A DNA stretch of 64,000 bases from the NCBI RefSeq assembly GCF_900069005.2, contig NZ_LN831279.1, positions 758,130 to 822,129 on the forward strand, given 5' to 3'. Below, one piece after another: positions 25,731-34,560 of this stretch; the first letter of the stretch is position 1; each line of letters opens with the position of its first letter. A program made the translations under genes and the position numbers. A model generated the notes under the pieces. The model saw only the letters and a list, made by a program, of their open reading frames with translations. It made no database searches and was not told the DNA's origin. Origin of the DNA: Paenibacillus sp. GM2 (GTDB lineage: Bacteria > Bacillota > Bacilli > Paenibacillales > Paenibacillaceae).

Positions 25731-26426
25731 TTACTTCTGTCCGTAGTAAGCGTTTTGGCCATGTTTGCGTAAATAATGCTTATCCAGAATAGGCTGCGGC
25801 AATTCCTCCGCATATTGGTTTAGCTCTCTGGCAAATAAGTTCATTTTCGAAACCTCTTCCAACACAACACTGTTCATCAGCGCTGATTTTGCATCTTTTC
25901 CCCAGGTGAACGGGCCATGTCCCTTGAGTAAAATGCCGGGAACCGCTAAAATATCCAAGCCCCGCTGCTCGAAGGTTTCGATGATAACGCGACCTGTCTC
26001 CGCCTCGTAATCGCGTTGTATTTCCTCTTGTGTGAGGTAACGGGCACAGGGGATGGTGCCATAAAAGGTATCGGCATGTGTCGTTCCCATTACAGGAATA
26101 TCAAGTCCTGCCTGAGCCCAAACCGTTGCCCAAGTGGAATGCGTGTGCACGATCGCTCCGATCTCCGGGTAATTTTTATATAATACGGCGTGAGTGGGGG
26201 TATCGGATGAAGGTCTTAAATCTCCCTCAATCACACGGCCATCCAAATCGACAACGACCATATCGCTGGCTTTCATCGTGTCATAGCTTATACCGCTGGG
26301 TTTAATCACGAACAAACCGCGCGCCCGATCGATAGCGCTTACATTTCCCCATGTATATTTAATAAGTCCATGCTTCGGCAATTCCAGATTGGCTTGAAAA
26401 ACTTCCTCTTTAAGTTGCTCTAACAC
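25731..26426 (-). CDS. araD: L-ribulose-5-phosphate 4-epimerase
   Basis: AraD, a class II aldolase fold enzyme, converts L-ribulose 5-phosphate to D-xylulose 5-phosphate. The 231-residue protein shows the zinc-binding motif [16 protein letters not shown] (His95 and His97 region) and [14 protein letters not shown]. The start is GTG 26426 behind GGAGGGAGCGAC. It is separated from the kinase gene by 17 bases and from araA by 34 bases, so the three are one operon under AraR control. Confidence 0.95.
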   Translation of the reverse strand: MLEQLKEEVFQANLELPKHGLIKYTWGNVSAIDRARGLFVIKPSGISYDTMKASDMVVVDLDGRVIEGDLRPSSDTPTHAVLYKNYPEIGAIVHTHSTWATVWAQAGLDIPVMGTTHADTFYGTIPCARYLTQEEIQRDYEAETGRVIIETFEQRGLDILAVPGILLKGHGPFTWGKDAKSALMNSVVLEEVSKMNLFARELNQYAEELPQPILDKHYLRKHGQNAYYGQK

Positions 26427-26443
26427 GTCGCTCCCTCCATTTC

Positions 26444-28054
26444 CTAAAATAAGCTGTCGACCGCGGCCCGCTCAATGACCAGACCTTTTTTGTATCTATC
26501 CATAAAGGTTTCGAACCCTTTTACATCGACTGGATCAGGAGGAATCTCTTGTCCATGAATCTCTTTGAACACCTTGTGATCGAGAAAATCCTCCAATCTT
26601 TCTCCATGCGCCTTGTTCACCATGTAAGAGGCCAGAATAGCCATCCCCCAAGCCCCGCCTTCACCCGCTGTCGATAAGACGGAGACAGGGACATTCATGG
26701 CGGCGGCCATTATTTTTTGGACGACTACCGGGGTCTTAAACAAGCCGCCATGACCATAAATCCGCTCAATGACCACATTTTCTTCCTTCGTCATCAGATC
26801 CATTCCGATTTTTAGGGCTCCAAAGGAAGTGAACAGTTGAATTCGCATAAAATTAGCCAAATTAAATTTGCTCTCCGGTGTGCGGACAAATAGCGGGCGG
26901 CCCTGCTCCAATCCTGTAATATGTTCTCCCGAGAAATAACCGTAGCTGAGCAAGCCGCCGCCATCCGGATCTGCTTCCAGCGCTTGATTCAGCATCAGGC
27001 TGTACAATTGGTTGGTCTCTACCTTTTGCCCGATGAGATCGGAGAACTCGCGGAATAATCCGAGCCAGGCGTTAATATCACTGGAACAGTTATTAGCATG
27101 AACCATGCCAACGGGATATCCGTTCGGAGTGGTGACTATATCGATTTCCGGGTATACCTTTGACAGCTGGTTCTCCAGTACGATCATTGCAAAAACAGAT
27201 GTTCCTACAGATACATTCCCTGTGCGCTTCTTCACGCTATTCGTAGCAACCATTCCTGTTCCGGCATCCCCTTCCGGGGGACATAGCGGAATGCCTGCTT
27301 GCAGCTGGTTTGATGGGTCGATCATTTTCGCTCCCGCTGCGGATAAGACCCCAGCCTTTTCACCAGCCGTATAAACCTGGGGCAGCAGGTTTCTGAGCTT
27401 CCAAGCGTATCCCTGGCCAGCTACCAGTTCATCAAATTGTTTGATCATGGATTCCTGATAGTCGCCTATAGACTTGTCAATCGGAAACATACCCGAAGCG
27501 TCTCCGACACCCAGAGCTTTGTTTCCGGTCAACAGCCAGTGAATATATCCTGCTAACGTCGTAACAAACCGGATTTGTGCCACATGCTCTTCCTGGTTTA
27601 ATATCGCCTGATAAAGATGAGCAATACTCCAGCGTTCAGGGATATTGAATTGGAACAGTTCGGTCAATTGTCTGGCTGCCCTGCCTGTTGTTGTATTACG
27701 CCAAGTCCGGAACGGAACGAGCAATTCGTGCTTGTCGTTCATAGCCATATATCCGTGCATCATGGCAGAAAAACCGATTGAACCGATGGTTCGGAGCGGG
27801 ATGCCGTAGATGTGTTCGACTTGGTGCTTCATTTCGGCGTACGCCTGTTGCAGACCTGTGATAATATCCTCCAAGCTATACGTCCAATAGCCGTCCTGCA
27901 GCCGATTTTCCCATTCATAGCTTCCTGAAGCGATCGTCTGAAAGCGATGATCAATCAGTACTGCTTTGATACGTGTGGATCCGAATTCAATACCAAGCGA
28001 GGTGTCTCCTTTATCGATCGCTTGGGTAATACTGCTCCATCGATTTGAAATCAA
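26444..28054 (-). CDS. FGGY family ribulokinase, non-classical type
   Basis: The protein (536 residues from TTG 28054) is an FGGY kinase: phosphate-1 loop [16 protein letters not shown] near residue 20, then the ATP-site [25 protein letters not shown] near 265-290. In this operon it should phosphorylate L-ribulose. It differs clearly from B. subtilis AraB in N-terminal sequence and looks like the alternative ribulokinase described in clostridial arabinose regulons (sometimes called AraK). RBS GAGAGGTG lies six bases before TTG 28054; a GTG nine bases upstream overlaps this RBS and is less likely. Confidence 0.88.
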   Translation of the reverse strand: MISNRWSSITQAIDKGDTSLGIEFGSTRIKAVLIDHRFQTIASGSYEWENRLQDGYWTYSLEDIITGLQQAYAEMKHQVEHIYGIPLRTIGSIGFSAMMHGYMAMNDKHELLVPFRTWRNTTTGRAARQLTELFQFNIPERWSIAHLYQAILNQEEHVAQIRFVTTLAGYIHWLLTGNKALGVGDASGMFPIDKSIGDYQESMIKQFDELVAGQGYAWKLRNLLPQVYTAGEKAGVLSAAGAKMIDPSNQLQAGIPLCPPEGDAGTGMVATNSVKKRTGNVSVGTSVFAMIVLENQLSKVYPEIDIVTTPNGYPVGMVHANNCSSDINAWLGLFREFSDLIGQKVETNQLYSLMLNQALEADPDGGGLLSYGYFSGEHITGLEQGRPLFVRTPESKFNLANFMRIQLFTSFGALKIGMDLMTKEENVVIERIYGHGGLFKTPVVVQKIMAAAMNVPVSVLSTAGEGGAWGMAILASYMVNKAHGERLEDFLDHKVFKEIHGQEIPPDPVDVKGFETFMDRYKKGLVIERAAVDSLF

Positions 28055-28116
28055 TTGGTTCACCTCTCTGACAGCGTTTTATTAAATGAATAAACGGTCC
28101 TTGTTAATTTACAGTT

Positions 28117-28173
28117 ATAGTATGTTTTTGTACGTACATTTGTCAATATAATAATTGATATGTACATACAAGT
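28117..28173 (-). promoter_or_regulatory. ara operon promoter with two AraR-type operators
   Basis: On the minus strand, TTGACA (28146-28141) and TACTAT (28122-28117) are 18 bases apart. A palindromic site TTTTGTACGTACATTT (28126-28141) sits inside the spacer, and a second one ATATGTACATACAAGT (28158-28173) lies just upstream of the -35. Both match AraR-type boxes (ATTTGTACRTACAAAT-like). Binding within the spacer would block RNA polymerase directly. Confidence 0.8.
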
Positions 28174-28263
28174 TAAAAGATCAGATGGTCTTTATACTGC
28201 AAGTCATAGGTTTGTTGAAGGCTGGAAATACGTTTGGCTTTTTATATATTTCATAGATCATGC

Positions 28264-28283
28264 TATAATTTGTACATACAAAT
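28264..28283 (+). promoter_or_regulatory. araR -10 element and third AraR-type operator
   Basis: The near-perfect palindrome ATTTGTACATACAAAT (28268-28283) overlaps the -10 TATAAT (28264-28269) of araR, with a weak -35 TTTATA 17 bases upstream. It is the best of the three sites and predicts autorepression of araR. Confidence 0.82.
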
Positions 28284-28336
28284 AGACCCTAGTTTTAGAA
28301 ACGAAATAGCGAGCTAATGAGGAAAAAGGAGTTCAT

Positions 28337-29416
28337 ATGAAACCGAAATATCAAGCGATCATTGATGATATAAAGAGTAGAATCCTCTCAGGGGATTTCA
28401 ACGTAGGTGAGCAAATTCCGACAGAGTCTGCCCTGCAGTCGATGTATTCTGTTAGCAGGCAGACGGTCCGGAAAGCTATTCTGGAGCTGACAAACGAAGG
28501 ATTTTTACGCAGTGAGAAGGGATCTGGCACATATGTCAGCAGCCAATATAGATCAAAAACAGGCGGAAGCAGCAAGAAAACCATCGGTGTCATTACGACT
28601 TATATTTCCGATTACATATTTCCCTCCATCATTAGGGGGATAGAAAGCAGGATTAATGAGGATGATTATTCATTGCTCCTGGCGAGTACCAATAACAACC
28701 TTGATCGGGAGAAAAAGGCCCTGGAAATGATGCTGTCCTACGGTGTGGACGGCTTAATTGTCGAGCCCACGAAGAGTAATCTGTACAACCCCAATATTGC
28801 CTACTATTTATCGTTCAAGGAATTAGATATCCCCTACCTGATGATCAATGCTTATTATGAAGAATTGGAGGCGCCTTTTCTTTGTCTCGATGACGTGCAG
28901 TCCAGCTATCTGGCAACTAAAGAGTTAATTGCCAAGGGACATACTCAAATTGGGATTATCGCCAAGATGGATGATTTGCAAGGGAAGCATCGGATGAAGG
29001 GATATATAAAAGCGCTTGGCGAGGCTAAATTGCGTTTTGAGCCGGAGCGGGTTTTGTCGTTTGACACGGAAACGAAGCAGGGGCTCTCCATGAATCTGAA
29101 ACAATATTTAATGAATAATAGAGGTGTACTTACAGCCCTTGTTTGCTATAACGACGAGGTGGGCCTGGAGGTACTCCATGTTTGCCGAGAGTTGGGGATT
29201 TCGATCCCGGAGGAGTATTCGATTATTGGTCAAGATAATTCCTATATCGCCAAAAATGCAAATATCAAGCTAACTACGTTGACCCATCCCCAAGAACAAA
29301 TGGGACGTGATGCAGCTGATTGGATTATAAGCAAGCTGCAAGGGAAGAAAGAATTGCCAGACCATATTTACTATCAACCTTTGTTAATCGAAGGTGAAAC
29401 CGTCTTAGAGAGATAG
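28337..29416 (+). CDS. araR: Arabinose-responsive repressor AraR (GntR-LacI chimera)
   Basis: The 359-residue repressor has a GntR-type winged helix at residues 1-70 (YQAIIDDIKSRILSGDFNVGEQIPTESALQSMYSVSRQTVRKAILELTNEGFLRSEKGSGTYVS) and a LacI/GalR-type periplasmic-binding-fold effector domain from about residue 80 (TIGVITTYISDYIFPSIIRGIE). This is the architecture of B. subtilis AraR. RBS AAAAAGGAG precedes ATG 28337. Divergent orientation from the ara operon, with operators in between, supports repression of ara genes until arabinose binds. Confidence 0.93.
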   Translation: MKPKYQAIIDDIKSRILSGDFNVGEQIPTESALQSMYSVSRQTVRKAILELTNEGFLRSEKGSGTYVSSQYRSKTGGSSKKTIGVITTYISDYIFPSIIRGIESRINEDDYSLLLASTNNNLDREKKALEMMLSYGVDGLIVEPTKSNLYNPNIAYYLSFKELDIPYLMINAYYEELEAPFLCLDDVQSSYLATKELIAKGHTQIGIIAKMDDLQGKHRMKGYIKALGEAKLRFEPERVLSFDTETKQGLSMNLKQYLMNNRGVLTALVCYNDEVGLEVLHVCRELGISIPEEYSIIGQDNSYIAKNANIKLTTLTHPQEQMGRDAADWIISKLQGKKELPDHIYYQPLLIEGETVLER

Positions 29417-29587
29417 TACTCCATAATCCTGCTTCATCGGCTCTTTTTCTTGTGTAGAGGTGCTTTAATGCGGTCATTTGCATCCTTGTACCATCCTTGA
29501 AATTACGCTAATATTTAGGTACGCTTTATGCAAGGCAGTCATAAAGTAACGAGTAGAGAAATAATACTAATAAACAAAGGAAGCGGT

Positions 29588-30403
29588 ATGTTCGTGCAGC
29601 AAGCCATCGCAATATTAGACTCGGGCGTCGGAGGACTCACCGTCGTCAAGGAAGTCATGAGACAGCTTCCTAGAGAAAAAATTATCTATTTTGGGGACAC
29701 CGAGCGTGCTCCCTATGGTCCGCGTACACCTGAAGAAGTAAGCTCCTTCACGGAGCAGATTGTTGATTTTCTAATTCAATTTGATCCTAAAATGATTGTT
29801 ATCGCCTGTAATACCGCTACTGCGGCGGCTCTGGAATATATCAAGGGAAAGGTGAATATTCCTGTAATCGGTGTAATTCATCCTGGAGCCCGCGCCGCTA
29901 TCAGCGCCACCAAGACAGGGCAGATTGGAGTCATTGGTACAATAGGTACGATTCGAAGCGGAGCCTATATAACGGCTCTTAAGGAATTAAATCCAGGTGT
30001 AGAAATCGTAAGCAAGGCGTGTCCAACGCTGGCGCCTCTGGTTGAGCAGGGACGGTATAATACGCCAGAAGCCCTCGAGCTAGTGCAGGACTCTCTTACG
30101 GAGATCAGACATTATTCACTGGATTGTCTCATCCTCGGCTGTACCCATTACCCGTTCCTCAAGAAGGAGATCAGACAGGTGATGGGGCCGAGCGTCAAGC
30201 TGATCAGTTCCGCCGATGAGACGGCGCGGGAGATCAGTACTATTCTGTATCAAAAAGACAGCCTGGCGAAAGGGAATGAAATCCCGATTCATCAGTTCTT
30301 TTGCAGCGGAGACCCGGGAATTTTCCGTAAAATAGCTTTACAATGGTTGGGAGAACAAATTGAGTTAACGCCGATTGTATGGCAAGTATCGAATCCTTCT
30401 TAA
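29588..30403 (+). CDS. murI: Glutamate racemase
   Basis: This 271-residue enzyme makes D-glutamate for peptidoglycan by a two-base mechanism. The two catalytic cysteines are in IVIACNTATAAALE (Cys74 region) and LILGCTHYPFL (Cys185 region), and the N-terminal AILDSGVGGLTV is the family substrate loop. I use ATG 29588 behind AAAGGAAG; the frame is open upstream to 29528 but without an RBS there. It is monocistronic with a perfect bidirectional terminator shared with the convergent lipid kinase gene. Confidence 0.95.
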   Translation: MFVQQAIAILDSGVGGLTVVKEVMRQLPREKIIYFGDTERAPYGPRTPEEVSSFTEQIVDFLIQFDPKMIVIACNTATAAALEYIKGKVNIPVIGVIHPGARAAISATKTGQIGVIGTIGTIRSGAYITALKELNPGVEIVSKACPTLAPLVEQGRYNTPEALELVQDSLTEIRHYSLDCLILGCTHYPFLKKEIRQVMGPSVKLISSADETAREISTILYQKDSLAKGNEIPIHQFFCSGDPGIFRKIALQWLGEQIELTPIVWQVSNPS

Positions 30404-30410
30404 ACTAACA

Positions 30411-30450
30411 AAAAAACCTTTGGGTGGTTATAGCCATCCAAAGGTTTTTT
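30411..30450. terminator. Bidirectional terminator between murI and the lipid kinase gene
   Basis: Arms AAAAAACCTTTGG / CCAAAGGTTTTTT have an inner TGG/CCA stem. T runs on both strands serve both convergent genes. Confidence 0.93.
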
Positions 30451-30480
30451 GCTCAAAGCACCTTCAAAATCCTCAAAAAG

Positions 30481-31386
30481 CTATTTTGGGAGTGGGCACA
30501 TTACCATCAGGGCTCCGGGATCAGCCGAGACGGAGAGGGGAGTAGAAGCAATCTGCTCTCCATCTCCAAGCGCCAGCCGGGAAAGCGAGCTGTGGACCGA
30601 AATATGCCTGCCGCGCATCATCGTCACGAAGGGAAGCCGTGTATGCTTGCCGAACAGCAGCGTTGGAAACAGCATCAGAAGCTTCAGCTTAGAGCAGTCA
30701 TGAACGATGCAAATGTCCAGCATGCCGTCATCGGGTTTCGCTTCCGGGCAGATCGTCAGCCCTCCGCCATAGCTGATTACATTGTTGACCGCGGTCAGCC
30801 AGGCCGAAGAATAGTGATGAATAACCCCGTCACATTCCACAGTCAGGTCGGCTGGGCGGAAGGTGAGCAGGGTATGAAATACACCAATGACATAGGCCAA
30901 TCTTCCAAAGCCTATAGCGTTGCATATCTTTTTATAACGGCTCTTATTGACATTGTCGGCCACCTCGGCATCAAAGCCGACGGCCAGTGCAGTTAATGTG
31001 CTGCGGCCCGTCGTTGAGATAAGGTCGGCAATTCTTGGCAAGCCCTGCAGCATGGTATCAACAGCAGCCGGTATCTTCTTGGGAATACCGAATCCTCGGG
31101 CGGTATCATTGCCGGAACCAGCCGGGAAGACAGCGAGCGGAATTCCGGTTGCGCGCAGCGCAGGCAAGAGACTGTGAATGGTACCGTCTCCACCCACAAC
31201 ACCAACTGCTTTCCATTCTACCGGAGCAGCCAGCTGCTCCTTAAGATAAGCTTGGGCTCCTTCAGCACTCTCGGTAAATTGATATTCGTAAGCTATTCCT
31301 TTATGATCAAGAATCTGACTGATTTCTCGCCAGACCCGTCTTCCTCCCCCATTGCCTGAGCGTTGATTCACGATAAATAAGTACAT
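30481..31386 (-). CDS. Diacylglycerol/lipid kinase family protein (YegS/DagK-like)
   Basis: This 301-residue protein contains the diacylglycerol-kinase catalytic core: the N-terminal FIVNQRSGNGGGRRVW nucleotide loop, the GGDGTIHSLLPALRATGIPLAVFPAGSGNDTARGF signature at about 65-100, and the C-terminal PDDGMLDICIV motif. Relatives phosphorylate diacylglycerol or other membrane lipids. The start is ATG 31386 with GGAGG upstream (ATGGAGGAACTATC). It is a single gene, divergent from the TraX gene. Confidence 0.9.
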   Translation of the reverse strand: MYLFIVNQRSGNGGGRRVWREISQILDHKGIAYEYQFTESAEGAQAYLKEQLAAPVEWKAVGVVGGDGTIHSLLPALRATGIPLAVFPAGSGNDTARGFGIPKKIPAAVDTMLQGLPRIADLISTTGRSTLTALAVGFDAEVADNVNKSRYKKICNAIGFGRLAYVIGVFHTLLTFRPADLTVECDGVIHHYSSAWLTAVNNVISYGGGLTICPEAKPDDGMLDICIVHDCSKLKLLMLFPTLLFGKHTRLPFVTMMRGRHISVHSSLSRLALGDGEQIASTPLSVSADPGALMVMCPLPK

Positions 31387-31588
31387 GATAGTTCCTCCAT
31401 ACGCAGGTCGTTCGATTCAGGTAGTTTCGGTTTCCCACTAGAATAGATGCGTTCCCCAAAGTTCTTATGCATTCTATGAATAATTGGCACTCGGACTTTT
31501 GAATGCGGATACATTTCATAAGTTTAAGTAGTTTAAGTGTAACAAATTAAGATTAAAAAGGAACCATTAAATTTTGAGGAGAGAGCCT

Positions 31589-32215
31589 ATGCAATGGATC
31601 GCGATCATCACGATGCTGCTCGATCATATCGGAGCGGCGTTCTTTCCCGGAGAATTAATATGGCGTATAATTGGCCGCATCGCTTTCCCGATCTATGCCT
31701 ATGCATTGGTGCAAGGCTTCCGGTATACGAAGAGCTACGGAAAGTATATGCTGCGGCTCACGATCATTGCGGTCCTGTCCCAGCTCCCTTATCAGATCGC
31801 CCTAAGCCGAAGTGGAATAAATGTCGTAGCGACGCTCCTAGTGGCTGCTTTGCTGCTGCGCTTGCTAGATCGTACGCGCCCGGGGATACGATCGATCCTG
31901 CTAATTGCAGGCTGCAGCTTGCTGGTAGAGGTTCTCCCGTTTGATTATGGGGCATATGGACTGCTTCTGGTGCTTATATTCAGATATGCGGAGAAATATC
32001 AACTGCTGTTCATGCATGTATTGCTGAACGTGATTTATTTGCTGGCATATGGCTGGGTTGTGCAAATGACGAGTATTATACCAACGCTATTCATCGTGCT
32101 TGGTCCTGCTTTATGGCACAGGCTGGAGTCGATTCGAATGCCGCGCTGGCTGTGGCGCTCTTATTATCCGCTCCATCTTCTAGTGCTGGCGGCAATTAGC
32201 TACTGGCATGTTTAA
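31589..32215 (+). CDS. TraX family membrane protein
   Basis: The 208-residue protein has about eight hydrophobic segments and the TraX start MQWIAIITMLLDHIGAAFFPGE. TraX of plasmid F acetylates pilin; chromosomal Firmicute homologues are of unknown function. No conjugation genes are near. The start ATG 31589 is eight bases after GAGGAG. The next gene begins 34 bases later and may be co-transcribed. Confidence 0.88.
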   Translation: MQWIAIITMLLDHIGAAFFPGELIWRIIGRIAFPIYAYALVQGFRYTKSYGKYMLRLTIIAVLSQLPYQIALSRSGINVVATLLVAALLLRLLDRTRPGIRSILLIAGCSLLVEVLPFDYGAYGLLLVLIFRYAEKYQLLFMHVLLNVIYLLAYGWVVQMTSIIPTLFIVLGPALWHRLESIRMPRWLWRSYYPLHLLVLAAISYWHV

Positions 32216-32249
32216 CATCGGAATAGAAACGGAAAGGGGAGGAGAAAAC

Positions 32250-33170
32250 ATGGATTTATGGTCATTCGCGGATCGGATTGAACCCGCGATTGTAGAGGTG
32301 TGTGGCGGTTATCGCTATGCCGATTTCCAAGCTCAAAGCATGGAATTGATGCGGAAATATCCGCAGCTATGCCGACGAAGCATTGGCAGAAGTGTTCTTG
32401 GGCGATCGATCGACTGTTTTATCATCGGCAATGGTTCGGAACACCTGCATATGAACGGGGCGGTGCACGCGAATGAATGGATTACTACTCCGCTCCTGCT
32501 GCGATTTATGGAGGAGCTGCTGGAACACGCTGGTTCGCAGCGCTCAGAGGCGATTGCCTGTTTACTGGAGCGGGCGACGTTGTGGATCGTACCGATGGTT
32601 AATCCGGACGGGGTTGATCTGGCCCAGGACGGTGCTGCCATGGCCGACGATAGCTGGAGAAGCTGTTTGCTTGCATGGAATGAGGGCAGCGATGATTTTA
32701 CAGCATGGAAGGCAAATATTCGTGGGGTCGACCTGAATGATCAGTTCCCGGCTTGCTGGGAGATAGAGCGTGAGCGCCGTCAGGTTTGCGGGCCAGCTTC
32801 CCAGGATTACAGCGGTCCTTGCCCGCTAAGTGAGCCAGAAGCCCAGGCTTTGGCGGAGCTGACGGAGACTGTGGAGTTCAGCCGTGTTCTCTCGCTCCAT
32901 ACTCAAGGCCGAGAGATATACTGGAACTACCGGAATCAGGAGCCGCCGGAGGCGGAGGTCTTGGCAGAGAAATTGGCAGCGGTGAGCGGTTACCGTGCTG
33001 TGAAGCTAAGTGGAAGTGATGCGGGGTATAAGGACTGGTTCATTATGCAATTCCGTCGCCCGGGCTACACAGTGGAGGCGGGAGAGGGTAAAAATCCATT
33101 GCCGCCGGAACAATTCGATTCCATCTATAAAGACCTGGCGCCACTGCTGTTTGAGTTTATCCGGGGATAG
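32250..33170 (+). CDS. M14 family zinc carboxypeptidase (gamma-D-glutamyl-diamino acid peptidase-like)
   Basis: The 306-residue enzyme has the M14 zinc ligands His73 and Glu76 (NGAVHANEW), the third ligand His217 (LSLHTQGRE), and the catalytic Glu276 (YTVEAGEG). The lack of a propeptide and the overall sequence resemble gamma-D-glutamyl-L-diamino acid endopeptidase I, which cleaves peptidoglycan stem peptides. No signal peptide is visible, so it would recycle muropeptides in the cytoplasm. The start ATG 32250 follows GGGGAGGAG. A stem ATCCGGGGA/TCCCCGGAT overlaps its stop codon. Confidence 0.9.
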   Translation: MDLWSFADRIEPAIVEVCGGYRYADFQAQSMELMRKYPQLCRRSIGRSVLGRSIDCFIIGNGSEHLHMNGAVHANEWITTPLLLRFMEELLEHAGSQRSEAIACLLERATLWIVPMVNPDGVDLAQDGAAMADDSWRSCLLAWNEGSDDFTAWKANIRGVDLNDQFPACWEIERERRQVCGPASQDYSGPCPLSEPEAQALAELTETVEFSRVLSLHTQGREIYWNYRNQEPPEAEVLAEKLAAVSGYRAVKLSGSDAGYKDWFIMQFRRPGYTVEAGEGKNPLPPEQFDSIYKDLAPLLFEFIRG

Positions 33171-33306
33171 AATTCTCCCCGGATGGCCGTCAGGCCTGAT
33201 TTGCATTTGTTCCTGCCAAGGCAATAAACTGGTGTAGAAGAGAGCAAACAGGGTATTCTACATAGAGGTGGTAGTCCCTGAATCCGCAGGCTAAGGAGAG
33301 CTCGCA

Positions 33307-33546
33307 ATGAAATGGTCGAAATTGTGGTCGCTGCGGCATTGGACACATATTTTTCGGCGGGTGCCCAGGCTGCTTCAATCCCCGCAGATTCCATTGCTGG
33401 ACAAGCTTCTGCTTACTGTTCCGGCACTGCTGTATTGGGTGCTGCCGGATTTTCTCCCATTTATTCCGATTGATGATCTGGCGGTCACAATGTTGTTGAT
33501 GAACTGGTTCGTAGCCCGGGCAGAACGTAAATACCCATCTGTTTAA
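33307..33546 (+). CDS. YkvA/DUF1232-like small membrane protein
   Basis: The 79-residue protein has the DUF1232 core: PQIPLLDKLLLTVPALLYWVLPDFLPFIPIDDLAVTMLLMNWFVARAERKYP, which forms a hairpin of two hydrophobic helices with the (D)xPDxLPxIPxDD motif. Its function is unknown. RBS AAGGAG precedes ATG 33307. It follows the M14 gene by 136 bases. Confidence 0.85.
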   Translation: MKWSKLWSLRHWTHIFRRVPRLLQSPQIPLLDKLLLTVPALLYWVLPDFLPFIPIDDLAVTMLLMNWFVARAERKYPSV

Positions 33547-33684
33547 GATAAGCTCGTATCTGGCCAGAGGGTGCCCAATTACAGAAGATATATGCAGGAC
33601 CCTTGCATCCAGGCCAAGGTTTCTTTACAATAGGAATATTGGCAGTATAGATAGAACATATTTGCTGAACAGGAGATGTCCCAT

Positions 33685-33987
33685 ATGAAAGTGAAAATTA
33701 CCCGCAACGCGGCCAAAGTGATAAAGAAAGAAATGGACAAGGAAGAGAATAAGGATTTGGTCTTGAAGGTATTCATTACCCATGCTCATGGAGACCATGC
33801 TCATTATGGCCTCGATTTGGTCAAGCCTGACGATAAACTGACATTAGTATCGACCGATAAAGAAATTGATGTTCTTGTCGATGCGAACGAGCCGATGCTT
33901 GATGGCGTAAAGATCGACTACTTGTACCTGCCTGAAGAAGGATTCGTGATTACGAACCCGTCCATGGGCAACCACGGGGATCATTAA
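33685..33987 (+). CDS. HesB/IscA-fold protein lacking the Fe-S cysteines
   Basis: The 100-residue protein follows the HesB/IscA layout: an N-terminal VKITRNAAKVIKKEM, central LVLKVFITHAHGDHAHYGLDLV, the DANEPMLDGVKIDYL segment and the C-terminal GFVITNPSMGNHGDH. In A-type Fe-S carriers the three ligands are Cys in GGCSGF and CgCG; here these places hold His (33, 35, 38, 40 and 97, 100) and there is no Cys. It could bind another metal or have lost metal binding. ATG 33685 lies nine bases after AGGAG. The DUF1450 gene follows 91 bases later. Confidence 0.85.
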   Translation: MKVKITRNAAKVIKKEMDKEENKDLVLKVFITHAHGDHAHYGLDLVKPDDKLTLVSTDKEIDVLVDANEPMLDGVKIDYLYLPEEGFVITNPSMGNHGDH

Positions 33988-34081
33988 ACCGAGTTGCTTC
34001 ATGGATTCACTCTGTGATCCAAAGTGAGCTTTTTGAACTTTCTCTAAGCCATAGTTATTGAAGAAAAGAAGGGAATACATG

Positions 34082-34315
34082 ATGGCGAATGACATTCGCA
34101 TTTGCGATAAATGCAATCATATCCGCATGAAGACATTTCTGCCGAAGCTGAATAAGATGGCACCTGATGCCGACATCAAGGTCGGCTGCAAGTCTTACTG
34201 CGGGCCATGCGGCAAAAGAGCCTTCATTTACATTAACGGCCGTTATGTCAGCGGTTCGACGGAGGATGAAGTGCTGGAGAAGGCGGCACCTTTTGTGAAG
34301 AAGCCGAAAAATTAA
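34082..34315 (+). CDS. DUF1450 family protein
   Basis: This 77-residue protein has Cys pairs CDKC near the N-terminus and CKSYCGPC in the middle, fitting the DUF1450 (YuzB-like) family with a thioredoxin-like fold whose function is not established. Another in-frame ATG directly upstream at 34079 could also be the start; AAGGGA is 5-8 bases upstream. A strong terminator follows. Confidence 0.88.
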   Translation: MANDIRICDKCNHIRMKTFLPKLNKMAPDADIKVGCKSYCGPCGKRAFIYINGRYVSGSTEDEVLEKAAPFVKKPKN

Positions 34316-34350
34316 AAGATGCTATTATTAATCTAATATGAATTTTGAAG

Positions 34351-34381
34351 GAGCGTCCATGGTATGATGGGCGCTCTTTTT
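34351..34381 (+). terminator. Terminator of the DUF1450 gene
   Basis: Stem GAGCGTCCAT / ATGGGCGCTC with a GGTATG-type loop, followed by T residues. Confidence 0.9.
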
Positions 34382-34462
34382 TGCGTATCGGTAGGGGGTA
34401 TCTTGCTTGTAATCAACAGAATTATCAAGTAATTTGACAGCAGTGGAGGTTGGTAGTATATT

Positions 34463-34512
34463 ATCTTTAAATAAAGATTCTTTATTATGAGACAAATTAA
34501 ATCGTACGATTT
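34463..34512 (+). promoter_or_regulatory. Two palindromes upstream of the VOC dioxygenase gene
   Basis: ATCTTTAAATAAAGAT (34463-34478) has the outer ATCT/AGAT bases of MhqR-type sites from Bacillus, and AAATCGTACGATTT (34499-34512) is a perfect 14-base palindrome. They lie 50-100 bases before the start. Either may bind a quinone- or stress-responsive repressor; the assignment is inferred. Confidence 0.5.
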
Positions 34513-34560
34513 GAGTTTGTATAACAAGAATAGAAGGATTACACAACAGGAGGTTATCGC

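Noticed and set aside
31589-32215. TraX as a sign of a conjugative element
   Set aside because: No other transfer, relaxase or integrase gene is nearby; chromosomal TraX-like proteins are common.
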